Below are positions 1-11,897 of a stretch of DNA of 64,000 bases, in pieces. The first letter of the stretch is position 1, and every line of letters starts with the position of its first letter. Under the pieces are notes generated by a model. That model did no database searches, was not told where the DNA came from, and worked only from the letters and a program-made list of their open reading frames with translations. The DNA is from Anisakis pegreffii (Eukaryota > Nematoda > Chromadorea > Rhabditida > Anisakidae): contig JAPYMA010000266.1 in the NCBI GenBank assembly GCA_035041965.1, positions 62,001 through 126,000 of the forward strand, given 5' to 3'. The position numbers and the translations under genes are program-made.

Positions 1-1019
1 GTTATCGTGAAATATTCGAAAATTTTAACTCTTTTTTTTATACAGTTGACGACGGTGTTTTTTGATATTTTTCAGCTAATTATAATCGCCTAGTGATTAG
101 TGAAGTTTTGGTGTATCCATTCATCTTTCATCTCACAATCTGAAAAATGGTCGTCCAATCAGGCGCTTGACAATTGCTGCAGAATCAGTTTTGTTCTGAT
201 TGTTGAGCGTTCATGAGTCAAGCCTTAACTTGAGCTTAAAGCTTACAATTGACGTGAGGCTAAACTCAAATCCGAAAGCCTTCGCTGCAAGTTTTTGTCA
301 CAGCGCTTGAATGGTCGGATCGGATTGTGTCTATTGTTATCTGTGTAACTGTACGGCCACGCTAAGCTGTTCGTTATTTTGTTTCGTTGTTGTGTGTACG
401 GTATGCTTTATATAATACTCATAATTTATAATAGCAACGGCAGCAGCAACTTCCTTCATTGTCAATGAATATATAATATAATATCAATGAATAGAATGTG
501 AATAAATGAAATGAGCAAGTCGAATAAAGAGGGTGATGTTGTTTGCTTTGCTTGATGTTGCCGTGCACCATTGAACACTACTATATCGCTGTGGAAAGTA
601 TTTTGTTTTGGCTCTTACTGATTAAAAACATATTTTAAATGAGCTGAAATTACAGTGAATGAAAGTGTATCTCATATAAAACTTCACCTAAACTCGATAA
701 GTTACAAGCAAGCATTTATTATTGTTTAAGTGCTTTGCAATGGGGCTTTTGACGAATGGACTCTCAATTCTGAATATATCATTTCGGGTTGGTTCGTTCA
801 TTCATTGAACTGCAAATTTCCTTCTTAGATTATAGATCGATTCATTCTTATTATTGGATACTTATGCAAGTCTGTTTAATTCTAATATTTTATGATACAT
901 TTCGCTTGAACGCATTCATTTTCTTTTTCTTTTATTGTTAATAATAATAATGAAACTGACCAAAAAATGGTTTATGCACACGTTTACAATTGCCATAAAT
1001 TAAGGAAGCAACAACATCG

Positions 1020-1110
1020 ATATTCAAATCGAGAGTTGCCACAGAACTGTTGATGGGAAAGGTTATCCGTTTGAGTAACATCGGACTGAAAAGAATTCCT
1101 TGCGTTCAGG
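1020..1110 (+). CDS. MRPS17: Possible upstream exon of mitochondrial ribosomal protein uS17m
   Basis: A short open stretch, in frame with the ATG at 1053, reads ELLMGKVIRLSNIGLKRIP and runs on to about 1110. It resembles the N-terminal beta strand of uS17m (pattern LLxGKVI...), and the clear S17 exon lies 1.1 kb downstream on the same strand. I could not place its donor or the exons between it and 2226 (the segment that should carry the KVRV...LLKY part of S17), so both the assignment and the ends are tentative. Chance similarity is possible. Confidence 0.35.
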
Positions 1111-2225
1111 TTCATTTAGCTGTTCACACATTACTATTGTTTTATGAGGAGATTTGACAACATGATAAAACGTTATCGATGATGTGTCACTGGCATTAGC
1201 TTCGTGTGCAGTGGCGATAATCAGAGCGAAGTACGGTGTTAGATTACGTTTGGGCTTAGGTTTACGCTGAGGCTCATATCGTAGAACCACCTGTTTGTTT
1301 GGTGGATAGATCAGTCCCGGAATGAATCACACTAATTTCATTAGAGCGATTTGTTCAGCTGATTCATTTTTGTTGTGATGTTACCCCTTCAGACTTCAAC
1401 ATTCTCATCGTTTAACAAATCCGAGGAAATGAATTGACAGTTGCCGTATCAGTCTAAGGAAATGAAGTATCAAAAATTTAGGCTTGCAGTTCAAATGCTT
1501 ATATCGACTTTAATAAATTGCGTTAATATTCATAGTTTTCAACTTCTATTGTGGCATAAAATTAATATTAATAGGTGACTATTCAAATAGATCTGTTCGC
1601 TTTTCAATCTACGCATGAGACAGCTCCGTTTAGAGTTGATAGTTCCTGGACATTTCATTTAATTTGATTCATGGAGAAGTTCCTTCGTAATGAATGCATC
1701 CGTCTGAAGTAAATGAATGTATGTATCAGGTTCGATGTAGGAGAAATGAATTCAATGTATATCTGAAGAAATATTTTGCGAGACCGTTCGACTATTGGGC
1801 ACTTGATGCCGACTCGAAAACGAGTTCGTGGTTCTGTTACTTGAATTTGTGTATTTTTTAAATCATTTCCTTTATTTGTTCGTTTGATATTTCCCTTATG
1901 AAATGAATGTTCCGCTGATAGTCATTCATCATGGAATTGTCGATATATGAAAGTTCTCAAATGCTTCATCCGGTCTATCTTCACGAAACCTGATTTCCAT
2001 ACACAGTGATATCCGGCTGTGGGTATCTTTCATTTGAGGGATTGCTTTCTAATTTCGGAGATTGTACCACTCAACTTCAGTTAATGATGCATTCTGAAAT
2101 CATGGAGTGTGAAACAGTTAAAATCAAGCTGCATTCAGTTCATCCAAAATCAGTGATTTTGATATAAACGTCTCGGAGTGAAACAAATATCCAAAAAAGA
2201 AGGGAATGATGAATGTGAATTAAAG

Positions 2226-2793
2226 ATTTGGGCGATGTGGTATTGATTCATCGAATTGATCGAACACAACGTCCAACAACAGTCGTTATGCATCAAGTGG
2301 AACGAATTGTTTTCAAATACGGTAATATCATTGACCCGATTACAAAGAAGCGTGTGATTCAAGATGAATTCAGCGATGAAATCGAATTGAAACAACGATT
2401 GGTCAGAGAGGTCATTCAAGATCCTTTTCAACAGGTGCTGATTTTCAGATGGATTATTTGAATTATTTTTATTCAGCATTTGAGTGATTATTGCAGTTCT
2501 TATCTAATAGTTAACTGTGTCAGAGTTAATTTTCATATATTGAAAGCAAATGTGTTTATGGTCTGAAAGATGATTGGAGATGTTTTTTATGATGTTTTGT
2601 TGAAGATTTGCGCAGCTATTCATATTCTAAACTTTTTATTGCGTCTATCGATGTCCATTTACTGGCCAAGTGTGTTGTGAAACAAGCGTAATGTTGATTC
2701 ATCTTTTAGGATGCATTACTGTTCGAAGAAAGGCGCGCCATCCAGAAGGAACGTCTCGCTGCGAGGATGTCAGCGGTTAAGAAATCTCGATGA
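2226..2793 (+). CDS. MRPS17: Mitochondrial small-subunit ribosomal protein S17, last two exons
   Basis: Two exons, 2226-2434 and 2710-2793 (stop TGA 2791-2793), are joined in phase 0 by a GTGCTG...TTTTAG intron. The first encodes DLGDVVLIHRIDRTQRPTTV followed by a HQVERIVFKYGNIIDP block. This is the core of the uS17 oligonucleotide-binding fold as found in the mitochondrial branch (GDVVLI, VERVVFxxGxxxDP). The second encodes a basic, charged tail ending AVKKSR. The protein binds 16S-like rRNA in the mitoribosome small subunit. Residues before the GDVVLI strand must come from upstream exons (one candidate near 1020-1110). An AATAAA at 3305-3310 could be its polyadenylation signal. Confidence 0.8.
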
Positions 2794-4414
2794 ATATGAA
2801 CGTGATCTGACTCCAATATTCTCTTCGCCTATTGTACTTTAGTTGATGTATATATTGCGGATTAGTTACGTTTAGATAATTTAAGTAAGTTTTGATGAGT
2901 TTCGCTTTGTGCAATAGAAGTTCAGAAGTTGATGGATTTATGATGACGAATGGATTTGGTTTGATGATGAAACACTGAAGCCATCGTCTATCTGTCACAA
3001 ACTTATTTTTAAAGTGCAGAAATTATTCTCCGTTATTTGTGAGGTTTTTGAGGCACCCAATTCATCGATGCAAATGAGGTTTGACATCCTCTACCTTAGT
3101 CCCAACCTATCATTAAAATCAGGCCAAAAAACTGATTGAAGCAGATGAAGATAAACCTCAAGTGCATCCAGTAAATTTTACAGGTTACCTATTGAATTGT
3201 CTTTGTCGTTGTTGTTATACTCCATTTTATGAATTGAAACGTTGATTTTCTTTTTGCTCTTTCGATTGTTATGTTATGTGTTATGAGAAGATATATCGAT
3301 TGATAATAAAGAGTTATGATACGGTACGTGAGTTGATTTTGGATTCATGAATGTCGCGGTATCGAGTTTGATTCTTGTGTTTATTTGATTTTACATTTAT
3401 CATCTTCGCCATTCAATGGTCATTTTGCACTGAGTTAAGCCTATTTCCGTGCTTATTCATGATGTCTTCATGCATCATGTCATAGTATACTCATGCCATA
3501 TAACCTTGTATTTTATTGCTATCAGTACCACATGAAACATTCGCTTTCATGAGAGAATGGAGGATAATGTTGAGAAGGAATATCGACTTCTCGGCGAGTT
3601 GGATTGCGTTGATGTAATGTGAGAGCGAGAAGCGTTTGAGAATTGATTTGTTGTTGATGAAAGACGTTGCGTTAACAGTAGAGTGAAGATAATTGCTCGA
3701 TCTCTGAGCATTTATAGAAGGTTAACAATCCGAAGATATATGAAGAGTTAACAACGTGATGATTATGAAAAGGGGAGAAATGGCTACTTCGGAGTTGATG
3801 GGGAAATTGTAAGAGGTAGAAGAAAGGAGAAGAGGGATATCCGTTGGGGTAGCAGAGGTAGAGGCCGCAACAAGGGAGGAAGGAAGGGAAGAAGAAACCC
3901 GTGAGCTTGGGTTGGAGGTATTTGTTTTGTTCTGAAGGCCGAGGTGATGATCGTTGACGTGGGTGATTTTCGAGGCGTGATGTGCTTCACTTCGTGGTAA
4001 TTGATGATTTGGATAAATTGTGCGGACGTGACTGTTTGGTCCTTTATTAATCAATTGAGCTGTGAAAATCTGATGGTCATTAGGATAAGGAAGTATTAAT
4101 AATGGCTTTGCTAATAGTTCGATGGTTATTGGGGATTTGGAAGTTATTAATCACGCTGAACGAATTTGAGATGACCTTTAGTTTGAAGGTTATTTAAATT
4201 TTGTAACGAGTTTGATGATAGTTGAGTCGATGTAGCTGTTAATCAGTTTGTTATAAGCAGCTGTTATTCGCGACAGATAATATGTAAATTTGGGTTGTTT
4301 GATAAGTTGAATTGATAGCATGATTATGATTTCGTACGTTGATTATGACTTAGTGCAATGGTATTACGATTTCGACTGGATTTATTCATTGTTGCAGTGA
4401 TAATAGTAATAATA
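2794..4414. other. Spacer between MRPS17 and POP1
   Basis: 1.6 kb of AT-rich sequence without a convincing coding signal. Around 3740-3990 the plus strand is G/A-rich, which makes a long proline/serine reading frame on the minus strand that I do not believe is a gene. Confidence 0.5.
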
Positions 4415-7400
4415 ATGGAAGAGAATGAAATAACGGATCGGGCAGAGAATGGTAATGGTCAGATGGAAGAAGAGGGTCGTCCCCGAGATATAAATATTGT
4501 TCAGTTCGCAAAGGAGAGAATCACACAAATCGCTGATTTAATCGATGTGCGATTCGTTTGTTTGAACTTTTTTGATTTATCCGCTGCACATTGTGATTTC
4601 AACTAATGATAGAGTATTCTTTTCTTTTACATGAATCAGTGAAGAGAATATAGCGCATAAACAATTTGAGTTGTAATGAAATAATGAAAATGTAAGATTA
4701 ATTATATACGTTAATAATAATGATGACAATAATAGTAACTCTGATAATAATGATAACAACAAAAGTGGTGATTTGAAGGCAATAGAGAATCGCTCGTTGG
4801 TATCGGGTGAAGTAACAAAAGGACCTCGCACAGCCCTACAACGACTGCCGAGGCATATGCGTCGTCGTGCGATGTCGTATAATATCAAACGATTCCCTCG
4901 GAATCAACGCCGATTCGCTGCATCAGCTGTAAAAGCATCGAAACATCGTAAGAAAGCACCGAGCAGATTTTGGAGAAGAAGACCTCGAAACTTGCTATTG
5001 GTTCGTTCATTCGCTTCATTTCGATTGCAGTGTATCAGTTCCGTCCAATGCAGCAATTATTATTGTTTTTATTGACATTAGTACTGCAAATTTGTTGAAA
5101 TTATCACCGATATTTCTGATGCTTGAAAATTTAGAATTATATAAGACGACAACGAAAGCATATTTGGTTGGAGACACACGTGTGGCATGCGAAACGATTC
5201 TATATGTGCGATAAATGGGGCTATAGATTAGCGTTACGCAGCTATCAACGTGCCTATCGTGCCACTTATCGTGATGCCATGAGACATTGCACTATCAGAG
5301 ACACAAGTTTCATCAGATGTTTTCAAGTGAATTCATTTCGATTTTTGTTTTGTTACTCATCGATAATTTTAATCGTATTTCATTCGCCATCATTGTTTCC
5401 ATTAGTAATTGATATATTGGCCGTTACGGTTTACAAATTTATTAAATGTATCATTCTATAATAGGTGGAAATTTTATTTGTCATATTTTCTCAGTTCTTT
5501 TAATCAAAATTTGGAAATTATTGTTATTGAACCAGAATCAAATCTCTATCATTGAAATAGGTAAGCAGATAATTGATAACGATACATTTAATTTCGGTTA
5601 GTACTAAATGTTATCTCAATGCAACATCGGAATATAAAAACTTACCACTGAATGGTTAAGATATTTTGTGGCGGTAATGAAAATGATTTGATCAGTGCAT
5701 TACGTCCTTTATGTGAGCCATCAGCCAGTGCTACGTTCGCATTCAAATCGGCACTAGAGAATCGATTTGAAATAACAACTTTACTCTTCGAATCCGGCAA
5801 GTATCCGTTCGGTTTCATTGGTCCTGTTCGATTCTGTTGGACAGGTGAAAGGTTTGTCGTTGATTCGGTATTATTCATTTCATTTATTGATTACTGAAAC
5901 AATGATTTCAATTAATTCATTGAAGTGCCATATTGATGTGAACTTTCGAAGAGCTCTTTCCAGCTCTATTGTTTGTTCGGATAATTATTTGTCTTTGATG
6001 TTTTCAATTCAGAAGGACGAAGCACCGATAAATCTTTTATAAAGAGAAGTGATTTTCATTACTTCTTAATAGAAATTCGTTAATCGTTTACAGTAAAAGT
6101 GAATGGAGGTCACTGATAATTTGGTGTCATCCATCGTACAGTGCAAATTTGTTGAATCGTTTAATTGAACTGCTGAAGTTGACGAAGGATGGCGAGTGGC
6201 GCTGTTGATGAACAGTGCTCTGCAACGGAACAAATCAAACAACCAAAAACACTCAACGAATGGCGTTTACAAAATTCTCGCATTCAAACGGATATCTATC
6301 GAGGCGACGGAAACTCTTTCAAGGTGCTCTTCATTCTACAAATAAATTAGTCATGTTTACTTGAAACATTATATTCATTCTTACAAAACAACCTCACAAT
6401 GTAATTTTCAGTTGATTGATCTGAGTGATCAGTTGAATCGTTTTCGTTTACATGGACCACAGTCGTTTGCAGTACTTCGAAAAGTCTTGAAAACAGTTAG
6501 TGATGATGAATCGCTAGACGATTGGATGCGCACTTTCGCGTTAGTACATCTTTCAGTTTTACAGCGATAATTTTGATATAGTCAAGGATGCTTCCAAATA
6601 TGTTCGAGTATTTCTATTCATATAACTTTTAGGTATTGCTATGGTTTCAATTGATATAAGTTGTGATAATTGTATGCATGTCTTCAGAACGAATAACACA
6701 TTTTGGAACGTTGATTTACGGAATATTTCATCGGGTGAGTTGGCTGATGGCACCATATTATCACTACTCGTTGAAGATCCTAGACTCAGCAGACCAATTC
6801 GGAAAACAAAACCGGATGATGACAAAGATTCTGTAAATGCATCGATTCGATCTGTTCAGATCGATCAATTGCCGAAACCGCGTTCTGCTGAATTTTGGAA
6901 TCTAGAGTATCGTCAAAAGGTAGTTTATTTGAAAATATCATTCAGTAAAATTACTCAGCTTTCGAACAATTTTTAAACAATTCAGTCAATTTGATTGTTG
7001 AAGGTTTTGTTTTTAATAATTACATATTTGAAAATTCAATTCATCATAAACCTTTTATTCAAACTCGTCTTTGAATTAATTGTTTGATGAAAAAGCACTT
7101 CAAAGTGTTCGTTGTTCTCGGATATTTATCTTGAAACTTTGAACTTGAACATATTCTCCATTCGATCCCATTTGAAGGTATTGGCATCGAAATTGAGCGA
7201 ATCAGTTTTGCAGAGGCAACGAGCTAATAGTCTCGCTTCTGTTTGTACATCACCAGCAAAGGTTCTGAAATCTGAACTTTTCGAGAATTCTTTTCAGTTC
7301 ATTTGAACGCTTCTTATCGATTACTGTGATTGAAAAATTATGAGTAGTGATAATGTGTTATGGATGTTAATTTGCATTTCAAATAATACATTCTTCTGCT

Positions 7401-9625
7401 TTTCTGAAAATGATTTCAATATCATTTTTTACAGTACGTATTATTTCCTTTACAGATTCCCATTCTTCTGATTGTGAGAAATAGCGGTACCGGAACGTCG
7501 AGTACATTCGCTGGTGTGGATCTGATAGTGCCGAATGGATTTGGTAATCACTAATAGTGGAATTTACTCGAACTGTTTTCAATATTCAGCGTTTCCGATC
7601 GATGTTGTTGTAAGTAGCGTACAAATTGGGACAATATGGGAATAGAGAACACTGGAATTTTGTTGATCGTGTCTTAGTTTTTATCGTTATTGTTACTGAA
7701 GAAATGTGTACTCTCCATTTGTAGGTATGGAATTTTGGTTGGCACTTCAATACGGTACTGCACACGCATCTGCATTACACGATCAGAAATGCACTGAATT
7801 CGAATCGAATCGCTTCAATTTTCCATCGGACATTCCAGACTGTGATGCTGGTAGATGTGAGGTCAATGATGAACGTGATGAACTCATTGTGAGCACTTTC
7901 AATCATTTCATAGCGAATGATCTGTATTATGTGAAATATAAAGGATATTGATCACTGGTAGACCGAAAATTTCTTTATGAAAGAAACAATTTTAATTCAG
8001 AAGAAATATCTCTCAAGACCACATAATCGTCGAGTCAAATATTGGAGCTCATTACGGGTGAAATATCCGTTCAGTTTTGAATGGTCTTCACTTGTTCACG
8101 AGTGGCTTGATTCAACGTCTTGTCAGACTGATTCTGAAACGAACCCTTCAAATGATTTTTATGTCATCAGAGATCGACGGCAATTGCTCGTCATTGATAA
8201 ATGGCTCAGTGGTAAAGTGCCGTTGCCAGGTGATTGTTTTGGATTGTGATTGCAGTCTTTTTTTACGGTTTGCTGAATTTGTAATTCTGTCAGAACATAT
8301 CGATGTATTCATCAACTTCTCAGTATCGCTGATAAACCAATAACTTCAGATGATACAGTCAAGCAGAATCAGAAGGCACTTGTTCCGGTACGATTAGATG
8401 TCCTAACAACGGGTCGCCCACAACGTTTTGCACTGATTTGTGCACCATCTGATGATGATTTCAGTGCGATCATTAAGTGGAATTCCAATCGAGAAACTGT
8501 TAAACTGGAAGAAGTGGAACCTGAAAGCGTCAATAAAACTGAACACGAAATTGAAGAAGAGGATGAAAAGGTCACTGAATTGATGACGGAATGATGAATT
8601 CACATTAATTCCGTTTTATTTTCGTGAAAAATATTCATTTGTTTAATTGTGATGAATCATTGAATTGATTTCTTCAAATACTATTGTATTAGGGCTATTT
8701 TGTGATAAGGTCGATGAAAGTTAATTGCGTAGTTTTAGGAGGAGGAGAAGGAGGAAAATAAGGTCGGAATGGAGGAGGATTTTATCGAGGTGAATTGTTT
8801 GAAGAAAGAGACACCGATCTCTTTGAACGCACTTTTTCCTGATAAAGCGATTTTGAGGTGATGATGCCGAATGATCACTTTATTTCTCATCGCTAATCGG
8901 ATTTTCGTCTCAATTAGTTGCTTGCTAATTCAGTCGGTTAAAATGCGATCTTCTTTTGGTCTGAATAATCCGACTGTTCTGTTGTAATTTGTGATTATCA
9001 AAACAAACTAACAATTTGCCGATTTAAAAATCGGCTTTAAATGTAATAAAGTAATGTTTCATGTAGAAATCAAAAGCGAATAGCGGTTAAAAGGTTGAAA
9101 CGTCAAAAGTGGAAAGCTGCAAAACGACGTCGGAAGGATGTTGTTGGCAGCGAGAAAACGACAGATGAGAGCGGTAGTTGGCAAGATGGCGTGCAAAATT
9201 CGTTGAATAAAGTTGCGGATTTCGATCAGTCAGAAAATATCTCATATAAGGAAAGTTGTTCAAGGTAAAACCATTCGTGTTATCATTTGCCATTGTCAAT
9301 TCGGGTAGTAAAATTGATGTGTTTTTTAAAACTTATCGTTAATGGATTCAATTTTAGTATTAATTTACGATGTTTTGAAAGTGTTTAGGTGAATTTCAAA
9401 GCAATAGCGTTGGAGACTCAATTATGTTACTTTTTAAGGCTTATTATTGGTCGGGTTGTTCGAGGTGATTATTCGTTTTGCTCAGCGAAGGGTCGTGCGC
9501 TTGGCTACTGCAGTTTAGAGGCGTTGAAAAGAATCCGTAAAAGGAATGTTTTGTTCCGGAACGTCACCTCCAAATACTATCATCCTGCTAAAATATCCAT
9601 CTTACGAACTCAACCGGATATATAG
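4415..9625 (+). CDS. POP1: Ribonuclease P/MRP protein subunit POP1, about 14 exons, with an apparent frameshift
   Basis: POP1 is the large protein scaffold of nuclear RNase P and RNase MRP, which process tRNA and rRNA precursors. Exons as read: 4415-4555, 4779-5000, 5135-5326, 5661-5851, 6094-6323, 6412-about 6495, about 6633-6919, 7178-7261, 7456-7543, 7725-7888, 8001-8229, 8350-8570, 9077-9264, 9439-9625 (stop TAG). Family signatures in order: LPRHMRRRAMSYN in exon 2, IWLETHVWHAKRF in exon 3 (the POP1 hallmark), YPFGFIGPVRFCW in exon 4, RFRLHGPQSFAVLRK in exon 6, LLVEDPRL in exon 7, FPSDIPDCDAG in exon 10 (POPLD domain), and C-terminal RVVRGDYSFCSAKGRALGYC. Nearly all boundaries keep phase. 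Unresolved points: the exon 6/7 junction (6496-6690), the weak exon 12 donor and exon 13 acceptor, and a one-base frame break in exon 5. Expected product is roughly 780 residues, shorter than human POP1 (1024). An AATAAA at 9740-9745 may be the poly(A) signal. Confidence 0.93.
6182..6208 (+). other. Frame break inside POP1 exon 5
   Basis: The exon enters in the frame reading SLIIWCHPSYSANLLNRLIE and, after KDGEWRC, hits TGA at 6206-6208. The downstream half of the same exon (EQIKQPKTLNEWRLQ...GNSFK), which joins exon 6 in frame, lies in the frame one base over, open from about 6182. Removing one base between 6182 and 6205 would make the exon phase-consistent. It could be an assembly or read error, a lesion, or a real recoding event. 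Confidence 0.7.
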
Positions 9626-9739
9626 ATTGATATTCACTTAAATTGTTATTATTGTTGTTATTACTGTTGTTATGTTGTTTTGTTTGCTGTTATTGTTACT
9701 TCACACTTTTACTGCCATTAAATGAGTGAAAGAAAACTG

Positions 9740-9745
9740 AATAAA
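9740..9745 (+). promoter_or_regulatory. Candidate polyadenylation signal of POP1
   Basis: AATAAA 115 bases after the POP1 stop codon, on the coding strand and followed by an A-rich stretch. Confidence 0.4.
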
Positions 9746-10400
9746 TCAAAATAATAATTTTAAAAAATGATTTGCATTGACATCCCGTCTGACTATTCAA
9801 ACACAAAGACGTACGAGATCGAAAAAATCCTTTTGGAATAATAGTTCGCACGAATTTCTTCTTCGAGATTCTTTCGAGTCAATTTCTGTACTTACAATTA
9901 GCAGTTTCGTTTGTTCTTTGGACTCTGTTTCAATAAACTTCTAATATTAGTCAAATTGAGGCGATGGGCAAATAGTGCAGTGGAAGTTTTCGCTATCAGT
10001 TGAGTTGGCCGGGCGAGTTCGGTGTCACGTAGGGTCCATGATGAAATATAAATACTGCTGTTTACGTGCTGATCAATTTGATGCGATCAAACCCATTCTG
10101 AGATCAAACCACTTCACCGAACGCTAATTTTGCGTCGAGCATTCCATTTATTTATCATTCTATCTAGTGAGGTTCCAATGTTAACGATTCATCTATTGAC
10201 AGTGTTTCAAATTTTAAAAATCAGTTATACAGGTAAGATGGTTGTGATAACGCTTTTCGTAGGTCAAACAAATTGCAAGGTTACGTTGGTTCCTAACGAC
10301 GTGGGCTTTTGCACTGACGGTGATACCGATTCTGGATAGGTGATGCCGACAATACTTGTGCTAATTGTGATAATAATATCAATAATACAGTCGTAGCGAT

Positions 10401-10555
10401 AGTATGGACAATAGGGATAGAACACCACATTTTTACCACCGAAGTTTCGGCATAAGGGCCATCGTCAGGGTATGGATGATCAGTATTGTACCCTGAAGAT
10501 GGTCCTAGTGCCGAAACATCGGTAAAAATGTGGTGCTCTGTCCTTGTCCACACTA
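10401..10555. repeat. Foldback (inverted-repeat) element
   Basis: The left arm 10401-10472 and right arm 10489-10555 are imperfect inverse complements of about 70 bases around a 16-base loop. They pair from AGTATGGACA/TGTCCACACT at the outer ends through CACCACATTTTTACC/GGTAAAAATGTGGTG to CAGGGTA/TACCCTG at the loop. Each arm, read toward its outer end, has CTGANGA, a GC-rich stretch, then GAAAC. There is no ORF of note. It looks like a small non-autonomous foldback element or the paired termini of a decayed transposon. Confidence 0.75.
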
Positions 10556-11619
10556 TAATATTACTGTGATTTTATTTTTGGTTTGTCATTACTACCTATT
10601 AATATTATCTATCTGAAGTCGACGTCACCATCATCATAATAGCTCACCTAGTTTCTAACGTCGTGAGGAACTAAGCTATAGACTTCCAATTTCTTTGAAA
10701 TATTATCACGAGCTCGCATCTAAAAAAGAACGAGAAAATAATTTCAGTCACGCTCGTGGTACGCATTTATTTCCTTTCACGAATCTCCGTTCAAATGAGG
10801 AAATGATACTAAAAATACTGATATATGACGCCCTTGTCATTATTTCTTCATATTCTATTAACAACACACTTAATCGCACAGAACAGAATGGAAATTTTCA
10901 TTGAAATATGAATTGCTTTCAAATGAACACAAATCCAAGCAGCGAGTTATCGGCCACTTACCTCGCTATCCATTTCTAACCATTTGGCGAACTGACCATT
11001 TGCCGGCTAACGTCCCGCTGTCATTAAGTCAGTGCTGTCATTAAATCAGGTTTTCTCTTTAAACTTAAACGTTCAGAGAACACTATTGATGTATTTGGGG
11101 GAATTCTTTTGAAACATGTGCGTGTGATGTGCGAAACGTAGAGTTGTGAATTCATCAACTGTTGTGAAAATCTCTCATTGTCAGGTAATCCAGTCGAATG
11201 TTTATTTACCACAAAATTTGCATTTAAATATTTGCTGGAGGTGTTTTGATAAAACTGGTTATTGCATTCTTGTTCTTCTTGTTCCACATATTTTTTGATT
11301 GTTCATCATATCATTGCCTTTTATGGTTCGTTTCTTTAACGATTGTCTGATTGTTTCTCATTACAGCTTTTCATTCTAAATCATTCAGTGTGATCTGAAG
11401 ATAAAATCAAGTTCTTAAGAGCGTTCTTAGTTGATCTTACTCCTCTAATTAGATGTCCAAATTGAAGATTTATTTATTCATCGATCAAAAAAAGTCAACT
11501 GGCCAGTGTAGATATTACGAGTTGTTAATAAACGGCCAGTAGATAAACGTTTTGTATATCTTTGCAATACCATTGAGGTACCTCTGATTCTGCGTTGTAG
11601 TCCTCAGTAGACTACGTGA

Positions 11620-11677
11620 AGTAATGTGCTAAGTTTTAGACATTTCAGCGACATGTATACAGTTTTAGCACATTACT
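11620..11677. repeat. Perfect 13-bp inverted repeat
   Basis: AGTAATGTGCTAA (11620-11632) and its exact complement TTAGCACATTACT (11665-11677) flank a 32-base loop, 220 bases upstream of the ARL5 start codon. It may form a hairpin. Function unknown. Confidence 0.6.
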
Positions 11678-11897
11678 ATTGTAACGTTCATTATCGAATT
11701 ATTCGTTCTTCAGTCGATACTGTCGAATTGGTTAATCATAGAAGAGTTATTGTCTCATTCAAATATTCAATTTGTTTTAATGTTTCCCTTTTTAGAGAAT
11801 AATATAATACTTTGGATTAGTGGTATTTCATTCTGTAATGTTTTATGACTTTTAACTGCATTGTCTAACTTAGCGTCATAATTCTTCACAATCAATA

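Larger units (their letters stand above)
9746..11897. other. Spacer between POP1 and ARL5
   Basis: AT-rich spacer holding a foldback element (10401-10555) and a perfect 13-bp inverted repeat (11620-11677), both listed separately. No convincing coding exon seen. Confidence 0.5.

Noticed and set aside
3722..4054. Proline/serine-rich minus-strand ORFs
   Set aside because: Caused by a G/A-rich patch on the plus strand in the MRPS17-POP1 spacer. No homology or exon signals.
4577..4888. 103-codon leucine-rich minus-strand ORF
   Set aside because: It is antisense to POP1 exon 2 and its flanking intron. The leucine runs come from ATAATGATAAC-type simple repeats.
10489..10555. Hammerhead ribozyme in the right arm of the foldback element
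   Set aside because: CTGAAGA and GAAAC are present and ACAT/ATGT could pair as stem III, but pair 10.1/11.1 is mismatched and the nucleotide after stem III is G where H is required. Kept only as a finding about resemblance.
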